Positions 7,853 through 15,948 of a stretch of 23,728 nucleotides of DNA are shown one piece after another; positions within the stretch are counted from its first letter, which is position 1; every line of letters starts with the position of its first letter. The position numbers and the translations under genes are program-made. Origin of the DNA: Gemmatimonadota bacterium (GTDB taxonomy: Bacteria; Gemmatimonadota; Gemmatimonadetes; Longimicrobiales; Longimicrobiaceae); NCBI GenBank assembly GCA_019348265.1, contig JAHWJV010000007.1, forward strand, positions 1 to 23,728. The letters run 5' to 3'. The notes beneath the pieces are model-generated. The model was not told the DNA's origin, did no database searches, and was given only the letters and a program-made list of their open reading frames with translations.

Positions 7853-8842
7853 TCAACGTCTTTGGATGCGGATGCTGCCGCTGAAGGTTCGGGCGGCGAC
7901 GATCCCGCGGCTACCGGTCGAAAAGGTGAGCTCCTGGCCGGGGCCGTGCCGGCTCGTCCGCTGGGGCCCGGGCCCGAACGCGCTCTCGATGTCGCCGCTG
8001 AAGCTGTTCAGCTTGAAGTTCACGGCCACGTCGCCTGGTAGCGCCAGCTCGACGTCGCCGCTGTGGCTCTCGATGTTGAGCGCCGCATCGGAGGCGAGCT
8101 CACCATTGAAGTGGAGGTCGCCGGAGACGCTCTCCATCGAGAGGTACTGGATGCGCGCGCCTCTGATCTCCACGTCACCGCTGACGGTGTTGGCGCTCAC
8201 ACGCCGCGTCACGCCACGCACCCGCAGGTCACCACTAACCGTCTCCGTGGTGAGCTCCGGCGTGCTCGCCTCCAGCTCCACGTCTCCGCTCACCGAGCGC
8301 GCCGCGATGCTCTCCTGCGCGCGACCTGCGATCTTGATGTTCCCGCTGGTCGTGTTCACGCTGACGATCCTCGTATTGGCGTTCACCTGAACGTTGCCGC
8401 TGGTCGATCCGGCGGTGACCTGGCGCGGGTTCCCGGTGATTTCCACGTCGCCGCTGGTCGACTGGGCGGTCAGTCCACCGGTGAGGCCCGCGAGCTCGAT
8501 GGTCGCGCTGGTCGTGCGGACGGTCAACTCCTTCCGCGACGGCACCCGGATCTCGAGATCGGAGCCGCGGACGTTCCGACGGTTCTGTGGGAGGACCACC
8601 CGGATGGTCGTCCGGTCGCGGCCGCCCTCCACCGCCAGCCGCTCCGTCCCCTCCCCAAGGCGTCCGGTGATGCGGATCTCGTTACGATCCCAACCCATCA
8701 CCCGCACGGATCCGGCGACGTTCACGATCTCGATCTGCCCGGTGGGGACGGTGGGGATCGTCTGGTTCACCTGCTCCTGCCCCGACGCCTCGCACGCCAG
8801 GGCGGCGAGTACCACGGGGACCAGAAGGGCAGCTCTCATCAT
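7853..8842 (-). CDS. Secreted DUF4097 family protein with SGD repeats
   Basis: The 329-residue protein has an N-terminal signal sequence, probably cut near ASGQ (residues 19-22). LAALAC is a poor lipobox because position -3 is Ala. An opening domain of about 100 residues contains GQIEIVNVAGSVRVMGWD, the standard DUF4097 start, in which a molecule-wide 'norm of strands' is laid out. From about residue 115 come nine turns marked TSGD, TSGN, VSGD, HSGD or FSGD, each followed by alternating hydrophobic residues, as expected for a beta-solenoid. It is a paralogue of the DSSG protein just downstream, but longer and with different turn residues. The two adjacent ATG codons (8842 and 8839) lack a strong ribosome site, so translation may depend on coupling to the anti-sigma gene 43 bases upstream. 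Confidence 0.9.
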   Translation of the reverse strand: MMRAALLVPVVLAALACEASGQEQVNQTIPTVPTGQIEIVNVAGSVRVMGWDRNEIRITGRLGEGTERLAVEGGRDRTTIRVVLPQNRRNVRGSDLEIRVPSRKELTVRTTSATIELAGLTGGLTAQSTSGDVEITGNPRQVTAGSTSGNVQVNANTRIVSVNTTSGNIKIAGRAQESIAARSVSGDVELEASTPELTTETVSGDLRVRGVTRRVSANTVSGDVEIRGARIQYLSMESVSGDLHFNGELASDAALNIESHSGDVELALPGDVAVNFKLNSFSGDIESAFGPGPQRTSRHGPGQELTFSTGSRGIVAARTFSGSIRIQRR

Positions 8843-8885
8843 GATCTAAACTCGCGATCGTTGTAGGCAGGATGACGCTTCAGCA

Positions 8886-9593
8886 TCAGGTGCGCGCCGA
8901 GATCTGTACCGCGTGCTGAAGCAGCTCGACCTTCTTCTGGTAGACGCCCGAAAGGAGCATCGGGAGCCGAGCATTCGAAGGATCGGCCGCGAGCGCCGCC
9001 CTCGACTCGGCAATGGCCGCGTCGATGATCCGCAGGTTCGCCTCGACCGTGGCCATCGTTTCGGGCGAGAGCCGGCCCCTGCTCTGCCGAAGCTCCGCGT
9101 GGAGTGCGTTCACCGCTCCCTGGTACTCCACTTCCGTCGGCGCGAATGCCGCGAGCGCCGTCTTCGCCGGAGCCCGGGCTGTGTTCGTCGGCATCACCGC
9201 CACCGGCTCGGTGCCGGGCTGCCGGAGCAGCAGCACGGTGACGCTCGATGAGGCGACCACCAGCGCGAGCGCCGCGGCGATGCGGATCACCCATACCCCC
9301 GCCCGGCGCGCCTGAGGACGGGGACTGAAGTCCACCTGGATCACCGCGCGATCCTGCTCCGGTGAAGTGGCATGGATGCGAGCCGCGATGGCCGGCCAGA
9401 GGTCGCGGGGCGGCGCAATCTCCCTCGGGAGGAGCTGGGCCGCATCGCGGATCTCTCGCACCACCTCCATCTCCTCGAGGCAGTCGTCGCACCGGCCGAG
9501 GTGCTCCTGGACCGCGAGCCGCTCCTGGATGGGGAGCTCCCCATCCAGGAAGTGGTCCAGCCGATCGAGCACGTATGCGTGGTCCTGCTTCAT
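8886..9593 (-). CDS. Anti-sigma factor, zinc-finger (ZAS/zf-HC2) type with one membrane segment
   Basis: The 235-residue protein has the zinc-binding motif His31-x3-Cys35-x2-Cys38 (HLGRCDDC) in its first 45 residues, which in this family binds and blocks the partner sigma factor in the cytoplasm. One transmembrane helix lies at about residues 98-123 (VWVIRIAAALALVVASSSV). The remaining 110 residues would lie outside the membrane and include a helical, coiled-coil-like stretch ending in SNARLPMLLSGVYQKKVELLQ, likely the sensor part. Its ATG overlaps the sigma gene's stop by four bases (ATGA), the classic arrangement for a sigma/anti-sigma pair made in fixed ratio. Confidence 0.92.
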   Translation of the reverse strand: MKQDHAYVLDRLDHFLDGELPIQERLAVQEHLGRCDDCLEEMEVVREIRDAAQLLPREIAPPRDLWPAIAARIHATSPEQDRAVIQVDFSPRPQARRAGVWVIRIAAALALVVASSSVTVLLLRQPGTEPVAVMPTNTARAPAKTALAAFAPTEVEYQGAVNALHAELRQSRGRLSPETMATVEANLRIIDAAIAESRAALAADPSNARLPMLLSGVYQKKVELLQHAVQISART

Positions 9594-10141
9594 CGTAGCC
9601 TCTCTCTCAACATCTTCCGCGCGCGGTGCAGGAGCGTCTTGCAGGTGCCCTCCGCCCGGCCGGTAAGGTTCGCGATTTCGTCGTGGGTGTAGCCTTCTAC
9701 GTCGTGCATCACGAAGACCGTGCGGGTCGCTTCCGAGAGCGTGGCCACCGCTGCCTCCAAGTCGAGCTGGAAACCCTCCTGCCCCACCACTCGGGGCGTC
9801 TCGAAGATCGTGAGGTCCTCGGCGATCATCACCCGCGCCCCGCGTCGCCCGTCCGCCCGCCGCTTCCCGAGCACCTCGTTCACCGCGAGCCGGTGCAGCC
9901 AGGTTCCGAAGGCGCTATCCCCCCGGAAGGAGTCCAGCTTCTGCCACGCCCGCACGAACACGTCCTGGGTAAGCTCCTCCGCCTGCACCGGATCGGCCGC
10001 GAGCCGAAGGCATAGGGCGTAGATCCGGGCCGAATGCTCGCGATACAGGCGCTCGAACGCCGGCGCGCTTCCCGCCTGCGCCTCGCGCACCGTCGCTCCC
10101 GGATCGACCGTGCTCACTCCCACCTCAGACAGGACCGGCAT
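9590..10141 (-). CDS. ECF RNA polymerase sigma factor (sigma-E group)
   Basis: The 183-residue protein has the two-domain ECF layout. Region 2 (about residues 28-100) contains LYREHSARIYALCLRL, AEELTQDVFVRAWQ and GTWLHRLAVNEV. Region 4 (about residues 126-182) contains LSEATRTVFVMHDVEGYTHDEIA and the recognition helix GTCKTLLHRARK. It would direct RNA polymerase to a dedicated promoter when released from the anti-sigma factor encoded just downstream. The ATG at 10141 has no clear ribosome site. A GTG about ten codons in, preceded by GAGGTGGGA, is a credible alternative that would remove the first residues without affecting region 2. The gene heads an operon with the anti-sigma factor and two DUF4097 proteins. 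Confidence 0.94.
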   Translation of the reverse strand: MPVLSEVGVSTVDPGATVREAQAGSAPAFERLYREHSARIYALCLRLAADPVQAEELTQDVFVRAWQKLDSFRGDSAFGTWLHRLAVNEVLGKRRADGRRGARVMIAEDLTIFETPRVVGQEGFQLDLEAAVATLSEATRTVFVMHDVEGYTHDEIANLTGRAEGTCKTLLHRARKMLRERLR

Positions 10142-10188
10142 GAATCGGCATCGCCTAGCATTCGAGTGCTGCAGGAGGCCCCGTGGAA

Positions 10189-10220
10189 TCAGATGCCGGC
10201 GGGGGGCCGAACGTTTACAA
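10189..10220 (-). promoter_or_regulatory. Candidate ECF-type promoter upstream of the sigma factor operon
   Basis: On the minus strand TTGTAAAC (10220-10213) is followed after about 18 bases by CATCTGA (10195-10189), roughly 50 bases before the sigma ATG. TGTAA(A)C-type -35 and CRTCT-type -10 elements suit ECF promoters, so self-regulation is possible. There is no second copy in the window to confirm the motif, so this is a weak call. Confidence 0.28.
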
Positions 10221-10222
10221 CC

Positions 10223-10349
10223 GGAAAGTGCGAGAGTGCGAGAGCGAGAGCGAGAAAGTAGACGGCGATCTTCCGCTCACGTCAGGAGGTCTCGCTCCCT
10301 CCCTGGTCAGCACCTTCGCACTTCCGCACTTTCGCACTTTCACACTTTC
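10223..10349. repeat. AGTGCGAG octamer repeats in inverted orientation, with spacer
   Basis: The left block (10223-10259) reads AGTGCGAG twice, then AGCGAG units. The right block (10311-10349) is the inverse: four units of the type CTTCGCA / CTTTCGCA. The blocks can pair over about 18 bases with only purine-purine or pyrimidine-pyrimidine exchanges, leaving a spacer of about 51 bases. The element lies between the sigma gene and the MATE gene. The MATE stop codon (10348-10350) lies at its right edge. Confidence 0.8.
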
Positions 10350-11724
10350 AATACAGTACCCGCCGTATCCGCCTCACCAGCAACGCCGATGCGACCGCGA
10401 GGCTGATGCAGAGGCCGGCCCAGATGCCGGAGGGGCCGAGAGCGGAATGGAAGCCGAGCAGGTAGGCCGCGGGGGCGCCGACGGCCCAGTAGGCTAGCGC
10501 GGCCAGGATCATGGGAACGCGGGTGTCTCCGGCCCCGCGAAGGACGCTGAAGCCGGCCACCTGCGCGCCGTCGAAAAGCTGGAAGAGGGCCGCCATGAAG
10601 AGAAGCTCGCGCCCGAGCTTCAGCAGCGAGGGATCGTCCGTGTAAAGGCGCAGGAGCGTCTCGGGCATGCCGAGGAAGGCGACCCCGCAGAGTCCCATGA
10701 ACCCGACCGAGAGCGCGAAGGTCAGCAGGACCGCGCGCCGAGCGCCGGCGGGGTCGCCCGCGCCCAGGTTCTGGCCGACCCGGATCGACCCGGCGAGGCT
10801 GACGCCCAGCGCGACCATGAAGGTAGTCGCGGCGATGTTTAGGGTCACCTGGTGCGTACCGAGCTCCACGGCCCCGAACCAGCCCATCATGACCGCCGCG
10901 AAGGAGAAGAGGCCTACCTCGAGTCCCATCTGCGCGCCGCTCGGGATTCCGATCTTCACGATGCGCCGGAACATCGTCCCTTCGGGGCTGAAGCGGACGC
11001 CCTCGAACGGGTGCAGCTCCCGGTGCCGCAGGAGGTAGGTCGCCATCGCGGCGAGCATCGCGTAACGCACCAGCGTCGTAGCCCACCCGCTCCCCACCAC
11101 GCCGAACGCCGGGATCCACCCCTCGATCCCGTAGATCAGCACCTGGTTGCCGATCAGGTTCACCGCCAGCCCGAGAAAGGTGATCACCATGGCCGGCTTG
11201 GCGATCCCCATCCCCTCCAGGAAGTTGCGCAGCGCGGTAAACAGGAGCAGAGGCGGGACTCCCCAGGCGAGCGCCGTCATGTATCCGCCGGCGAGCGCCG
11301 ACACCTCCTCCGGCTGTCCAAGCGCCACGCTCAGCGGCTCCCCGAGGAAGTTGATCGCCATCAGCGGGATCGCGAGGACGAGCGCCAGCCAGAGCCCCTG
11401 CACCAGCACGTGCCGGCACTCCCAGCGGTCGCCCGCTCCGAAGGCGCGGCTCACCAGCGGGCCCATCCCCAGCAGCGTACCGGTGGACATCATCACCACG
11501 GCCATGTGCAGCGAATTCGCGAGGCCGCTCGCCGCCAGCGCCTGCGCTCCGAGCGGGCCGACCATGATGGTGTCCATGGTCAGCATCCCCACCCCCCCGA
11601 GCTGGCTCAGGATGATGGGTCCCGCGATGCGGAGCAGCTCCCTCGCCTCCCGGGCGAGCAGCCGGTCTTCCTGCCGCGCCGTCGACTCGCGGACGGGGAG
11701 CATTCGCCGTTGGGAATGGGGCAC
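10348..11724 (-). CDS. MATE family multidrug/sodium efflux transporter (NorM/DinF-like)
   Basis: This 458-residue protein of about 12 hydrophobic segments has the two-fold MATE layout. The first half contains GPIILSQLGGVGMLTMDTIMVG and LLGMGPLVSRAFGAGD; the second half contains IGIPSGAQMGLEVG, GTHQVTLNIAAT and SIRVGQNLGAGDPAGARR. Members export drugs or metabolites across the inner membrane using a sodium or proton gradient; the substrate here is unknown. I chose GTG at 11724 because AGGAGA lies 4 bases upstream and the length matches the family. A longer frame from 11781 adds 19 proline-rich residues with no ribosome site. The C-terminus ends in RRIRRVLY, where the stop is provided by a CACTTTC-type repeat. 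It is divergent from the broken lipoprotein locus. Confidence 0.95.
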   Translation of the reverse strand: MPHSQRRMLPVRESTARQEDRLLAREARELLRIAGPIILSQLGGVGMLTMDTIMVGPLGAQALAASGLANSLHMAVVMMSTGTLLGMGPLVSRAFGAGDRWECRHVLVQGLWLALVLAIPLMAINFLGEPLSVALGQPEEVSALAGGYMTALAWGVPPLLLFTALRNFLEGMGIAKPAMVITFLGLAVNLIGNQVLIYGIEGWIPAFGVVGSGWATTLVRYAMLAAMATYLLRHRELHPFEGVRFSPEGTMFRRIVKIGIPSGAQMGLEVGLFSFAAVMMGWFGAVELGTHQVTLNIAATTFMVALGVSLAGSIRVGQNLGAGDPAGARRAVLLTFALSVGFMGLCGVAFLGMPETLLRLYTDDPSLLKLGRELLFMAALFQLFDGAQVAGFSVLRGAGDTRVPMILAALAYWAVGAPAAYLLGFHSALGPSGIWAGLCISLAVASALLVRRIRRVLY

Positions 11725-11987
11725 GCACTCTCCTGCCGGAAAAAGGTCGGCAAAGATACCACGGGGCGGCGGGCGGGGCACGTCGGGCCTCCACGGCGGA
11801 TCCCGGCAAACCTTGCGTATTGCGAAACATTTGTGGCGAATCCGTCAACCACCGAACCGGAATCACAGCATGAATGCTGGGTTTTCAGCCGGGCACGCAA
11901 CTTTCCTCTCGATCTCATCAACATCACGCCTCCAGGCCGTCTCACCTCGGCCCGGGGCTTCATTTTAATCGTATTCCGTTTCCTTTC

Positions 11988-12938
11988 ATGCGCATCAAAT
12001 CAGCAGCAATCTTGTTGGGTGGGACCCTTGCCGGTTGCGAGCCCCAGACCCAAGCGCTTCCGTTTTCGGCCGAAGCGGTGAGCACGACCCAGGTGATCAG
12101 CAGCACGGGCGGTACGTTGAGCACCTCAGCCGGCGCGTCGGTCGAGTTCCCCGCCGGCGCCCTCGAGAAGAGCACGCCGGTTACGCTTGCGATGGTGCCC
12201 TCGCCCCCACAGCGGAGCGGCGCGGCGGTCTCATCAGCGTTCAAGCTCGAGCCAGCGGGGGCGATGCTGGCTCGGCCTGCGAGCATCGAGCTCCGGTTCG
12301 ACGCCTCGAATGCGAGCCAGGCCTGGCTCGCCTCGGTGATCAACGTCACCGGCAGCGCGGTGCAGGAGGTCGCGGAGACCCGAGTGGACGCCTCGACCGG
12401 GATCGTGCAGGCGCAGATCCAGCAGCTGGGGACGCTGTCCGCCGTCCTGCCGGAGCCGGCAGCCGTTTTCGGGGTGGAGAGCGCCGGGGCGGCGGCAAAT
12501 CGTGCACCGGGAGCTTCGTCCACCAGCGTGGCGCCCTCGATCCGAGGCCTTCGCAGCCGCTGCGGGGAGGTGGGGAACCGTTGCAAGGTCTCCGTGTCTC
12601 GGGCAGCGAAAACCTGCTCCAGCAGGTTGGCGCCGTGGCGCTCCTGTACCCGGCCGTTCGTGCGGACATGAAGATCGAGGGAGGACAGGCGAGCGGGAGC
12701 GTCCTTCTCAGTAGCTCCCTCCGTATCCGTCGGTGCGGAGCAGCGTCTTTCGATTCTCGGGCTGCGCGCTGGATACGCCAGCAACCTCGGCGGCGGCAGC
12801 CTGCTGTCCGGCGGCCTCCGGCTCGGTCCGATCGATCTCGGACTCGCACGGATCCAGGAGGCGCATACGAATGATGTGACACACGGGGGGTGGGTGGTCA
12901 GCGCCGGCCTTGGCGTGGCGGTCGGCACCGGACGCTGA
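11988..12938 (+). pseudogene. Broken lipoprotein gene (ZU5-like) joined to a beta-barrel-like tail
   Basis: An ATG at 11988 starts a clear lipoprotein signal ending TLAGC (Cys17). It is followed by a ZU5-like stretch (GGTLSTSAGASVEFPAGALEKS) and about 150 more sensible residues in one frame. Around 12594-12602 the coding signal moves to another frame (VSGSENLLQQVGAVALLYP continues smoothly from RCKVSV), while the original frame stops at 12671. Somewhere in 12665-12730 it returns to the first frame, giving SVSVGAEQRLSILGLRAGYA, LGGG, LGPIDLGLARI and a final AGLGVAVGTGR with a stop at 12936-12938. That last part resembles the closing strands of an outer-membrane beta-barrel, not a lipoprotein. 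There is no good ribosome site before the ATG. Real decay, a deletion joining two genes, or sequencing errors are all possible. Confidence 0.6.
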
Positions 12939-12955
12939 ACGCCTTCCTCAAGACC

Positions 12956-12992
12956 GAGAGGCCGATCCCGAATCGACCGGGATCGGCCTCTC
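12956..12992 (+). terminator. Perfect 15-bp hairpin after the broken lipoprotein locus
   Basis: GAGAGGCCGATCCCG (12956-12970) pairs perfectly with CGGGATCGGCCTCTC (12978-12992) around the seven-base loop AATCGAC, 17 bases after the stop at 12938. It is very stable but has no T-run. It would end or stabilise the 3' end of the preceding transcript. Apart from this hairpin and the smaller one at 13173, the 299 bases from 12939 to 13237 show no gene. Confidence 0.75.
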
Positions 12993-13172
12993 CACGTTCC
13001 AGCACCTCACCCTCAGTCGAGGGGCGGGAACCTTGCGCTGGCGCGTCGACCGCGTATTACCTGTCCAGCCAGCGGGGCTGCAGTCGCGTTAGGTTCGCAC
13101 GCGTATTAGGCGGATGTACGAGGCGCCTCCGCCGGTCCACGCTCGTCTCGGCGGGTGCCTTCGCAACCTACT

Positions 13173-13211
13173 GGCGATGGCCCACCCTTCGACTCGGGCG
13201 GGGCCATCGCC
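13173..13211 (+). other. Leader hairpin upstream of the small cysteine-rich gene
   Basis: GGCGATGGCCC (13173-13183) pairs perfectly with GGGCCATCGCC (13201-13211), leaving a 17-base loop. It ends 26 bases before the ATG at 13238 and 12 bases before its ribosome site, so it would form in the 5' leader of that gene. It may be a terminator for an upstream transcript or a leader structure; there is no U-tract to decide. Confidence 0.5.
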
Positions 13212-13237
13212 CAACCCGAAATTGGAGAGGTGGAGAG

Positions 13238-13510
13238 ATGAAGTTCAGCGCGAAATGGGTGGTGGCGCTCGCGATCGCGCTCTTCGTGAGCTACATCGTC
13301 TACGACACCACCACGGCCGCGCAGGTGAGCTGCGAGGTGTGCCTTCAGTTCGAGGGTGAGACGGTGTGCCGGAAGGGCGCCGGGCGGACGGAGGCGGAGG
13401 CGCGCAAGTCGGCGCAGGAGAGCACCTGCGGGGGGAACGCGCAGGGTATGTCGGAGAGCATCGCCTGCCAGAATGCGGTCCCGCTCAGCGTGCAATGCGC
13501 GACCGGGTGA
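13238..13510 (+). CDS. Small secreted or membrane-anchored cysteine-rich protein, unknown function
   Basis: This 90-residue protein has GGAGAGG 7 bases before its ATG. Residues 4-24 form a hydrophobic segment (SAKWVVALAIALFVSYIVY), either a signal anchor or a signal peptide cut near TTAA. The mature part has six cysteines in the order SCEVC, VCRKG, TCGG, ACQN and QCATG, an even number fitting three disulfides outside the cytoplasm. A helical GRTEAEARKSAQES block sits in the middle. I do not recognise a named family. The regular spacing and compact size argue for a real folded domain. It is convergent with msrQ and separated from the broken lipoprotein locus by two hairpins, so it is probably transcribed alone. 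Confidence 0.8.
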   Translation: MKFSAKWVVALAIALFVSYIVYDTTTAAQVSCEVCLQFEGETVCRKGAGRTEAEARKSAQESTCGGNAQGMSESIACQNAVPLSVQCATG

Positions 13511-13563
13511 CCAGCCGGCGACAGGAGAGGCGGCTGAGGGCGTCGTCTGGCGTTTCGGCAGGT

Positions 13564-14261
13564 CTACTGCGGCTTCTCGAGCGGCCCCGCCCGGGCGGGG
13601 CGGGGCGCACGCGTGGGAGCGGACTTTCGCTGTAGGAGCGGAAGCCGAAACGCCAGCAGGATCGCGAGCGCGGCCGCAAAGAAGAGCGGCTCGCGGACAT
13701 CCGCCTTCACCAGCCAGTAGAAGTGCAGGACGCCCAGGGCGGCACACAGGTAGATCAGGCGGTGCAGCTTCTGCCAGCGCTTCCCCAGCCGCCGGATCGC
13801 CTTCAGGTTCGAGGTGAGCGCCAGCGGGACCAGGAGGAGGAGCGCCGTGAACCCCACCGTGATGTACGGCCGCTTGATGATGTCCTCGCCGATGTAGGCG
13901 AAGGAGAAAGCCTGGTCGAGGCCGAAGTAGATGAGCAGGTGGATCGAGGCGTAGAAGAACGCGAACAGGCCCAGAGTCTTCCGCAGCTTGATCACGTGGT
14001 TCCACCCGCTGAGCTTCCGGATCGGGGTGATCGCCAGCGTGAGCAGGAGCAGGGTGAGCGCCCACCAGCCCGTCCGGTGCGTGATGTCCTTCACCGGCTC
14101 CGCTTCGAGCCCACCGGTGAAGCCGTCGAAGATCAGGTTGGCCAGCGGGAGCAGGCAGATGACGAACAGCAGAGTGCGAAGGTGCGAGAGTCCGAGAGTG
14201 CGAGAGTGATTCCCTCTGGCACTTTCGGACTCTCGCACCTCCGCACTTCCCCGAACCGACA

Positions 14262-14262
<1 letters not shown>
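13564..14262 (-). CDS. msrQ: Heme-binding membrane subunit of the MsrPQ methionine sulfoxide reductase
   Basis: The 232-residue integral membrane protein is related to the YedZ / ferric-reductase-like family. Recognisable phrases are EPVKDITHRTGWWAL, LTLAITPIR, KLRKTLGLFAFFYASIHL, IIKRPYITVGF and LGKRWQKLHRLIYL, with conserved heme-ligand-type histidines in the IHL, KLH and VLHFYW segments. It passes electrons from the quinone pool or a flavin reductase to periplasmic MsrP. Its ATG overlaps the msrP stop by one base (TGATG), so it is coupled to msrP. Residues 6-30 (AEVRESESARGNHSRTLGLS and flanks) are low-complexity, have no counterpart I recall in MsrQ proteins, and are encoded by a near-perfect palindrome. 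The normal protein appears to begin near LLFVICLLPLANLIFDG, and no ATG, GTG or TTG fits there. Confidence 0.95.
14173..14247. repeat. Near-perfect 75-base palindrome in frame within msrQ
   Basis: The left arm 14173-14201 and right arm 14219-14247 are inverted copies matching at 27 of 29 positions. An inner stem (AGAG with CTCT) extends it towards the loop TGATTCC (14207-14213). The arms are built from AGTGCGAA / AGTCCGAG octamers, the same units as at 10223-10349, 15262-15314 and 17724-17757. Here the element lies wholly inside a reading frame, codons 6-30 of msrQ, and starts 15 bases after its ATG. Confidence 0.92.
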
Positions 14263-15179
<917 letters not shown>

Positions 15180-15261
15180 GATCTTCTCTGTTCCTGAGAG
15201 GCGCGCCGGTTCGTCCACCCAATACAACCGCCAGCGTGTGTGGAAGGTTCCCGGACCGGAT

Positions 15262-15314
15262 AGTGCGAGAGTGAAAAAGCGCTTCCGCGCTCTCGCTCGC
15301 TCGTACTCTCGCAC
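15262..15314. repeat. AGTGCGAGAGT inverted repeat in the msrP-thpR divergent region
   Basis: GTGCGAGAGT (15263-15272) pairs perfectly with ACTCTCGCAC (15305-15314). Inside is a smaller hairpin, AGCGC (15278-15282) with GCGCT (15287-15291), around TTCC. The element fills the promoter region of two divergent genes and ends 9 bases before the proposed thpR start. Confidence 0.8.
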
Positions 15315-15323
15315 GTTCCGTAC

Positions 15324-15869
15324 TTGGACCGACTCTTTGTCGCAGTTCCGCTCAGCGAACCCGTTCGTGTGACGATCGCCACGCGCATCACGGATGCGCT
15401 TCCTGAGGGGGTTCCGGGCAGGGCGGTTCCCGCGCCCAGCTGGCATCTGACGCTGCGCTTCCTCGGCGACACGGAGCCCGCGGCGGCAGCTGGGTTGGAG
15501 CGGGAGCTCCGCAGGGCGGCGCTCGGCGGCCCGTTCGAGATCACTTTCTCCTCGCTCGGGGCGTTTCCCCGCGAGGTCCGCGCAGCGGTCCTCTGGCTGG
15601 GCATCGCGACGGGGGTATCCGAGCTCCGCCTCCTCGCGGAGCGGGTCGAAGCGTGCGCCCGCACGGGCGGGTTCGCCCCCGAGGCCCGCCCCTTCTCACC
15701 GCACCTGACGCTGAGCCGTATCAGGCCGCCTCAGAACGTCGCTCCGCTGCTCGGCCGCCCCACCGGCCCAGAGATCCCGATGACCGTGGATGAGGTGGTG
15801 CTGTACCGCAGTCTTCTGGGCGGCGGCCCGGCGCGGCACGAGGCGGCCGCGCGATTTCCGCTGGGATGA
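15324..15869 (+). CDS. thpR: RNA 2',3'-cyclic phosphodiesterase (2H phosphoesterase, LigT/ThpR family)
   Basis: The 181-residue protein has the two catalytic HxT motifs of the 2H family: His41-Leu-Thr43 (WHLTLRFLG) and His127-Leu-Thr129 (PHLTLSRI). Its opening, RLFVAVPL, is the standard start of ThpR proteins. The enzyme opens 2',3'-cyclic phosphates on RNA ends and is cytoplasmic. The only start that keeps this opening is TTG at 15324. There is no visible ribosome site; the bases just before it are the arm of an AGTGCGAG-type repeat. Translation may therefore be weak or leaderless. It is divergent from msrP and is followed, after 79 bases, by the SDR gene. Confidence 0.92.
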   Translation: MDRLFVAVPLSEPVRVTIATRITDALPEGVPGRAVPAPSWHLTLRFLGDTEPAAAAGLERELRRAALGGPFEITFSSLGAFPREVRAAVLWLGIATGVSELRLLAERVEACARTGGFAPEARPFSPHLTLSRIRPPQNVAPLLGRPTGPEIPMTVDEVVLYRSLLGGGPARHEAAARFPLG

Positions 15870-15948
15870 GTGAACTTCCGCGAGCCGCGGCACGAAAAAT
15901 TCGACAGGTTTGTGCATCTTGTTAACTCACAGCGGGATGGAGGGTAAG

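Noticed and set aside
5404..7884. Long plus-strand open frame of 826 codons opposite the FAD oxidoreductase and DUF4097 genes
   Set aside because: It is a GC-driven shadow: its residues show no domain, while the opposite strand encodes clear Rieske, FAD and DUF4097 motifs.
10223..10349. CRISPR-like array considered for the regular AGTGCGAG units
   Set aside because: Units are only 6-8 bases with no unique spacers, and no cas genes are present; it is a simple-sequence inverted repeat.
10340..11866. Alternative minus-strand frame overlapping the MATE gene
   Set aside because: It is rich in Arg, Gly and Pro, with no hydrophobic periodicity; the other frame gives a full 12-segment MATE transporter.
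11725..11987. Divergent region between the MATE gene and the broken lipoprotein, searched for promoters and operators
   Set aside because: AT-richer patches near 11820-11840 and 11960-11975 exist, but no -10/-35 pair or convincing operator palindrome could be supported.
15870..15948. Possible sigma-70 promoter before the SDR gene (TCGACA, 16 bases, TAACTC)
   Set aside because: The -35 is fair but the -10 matches the consensus at only two positions; not enough to call.
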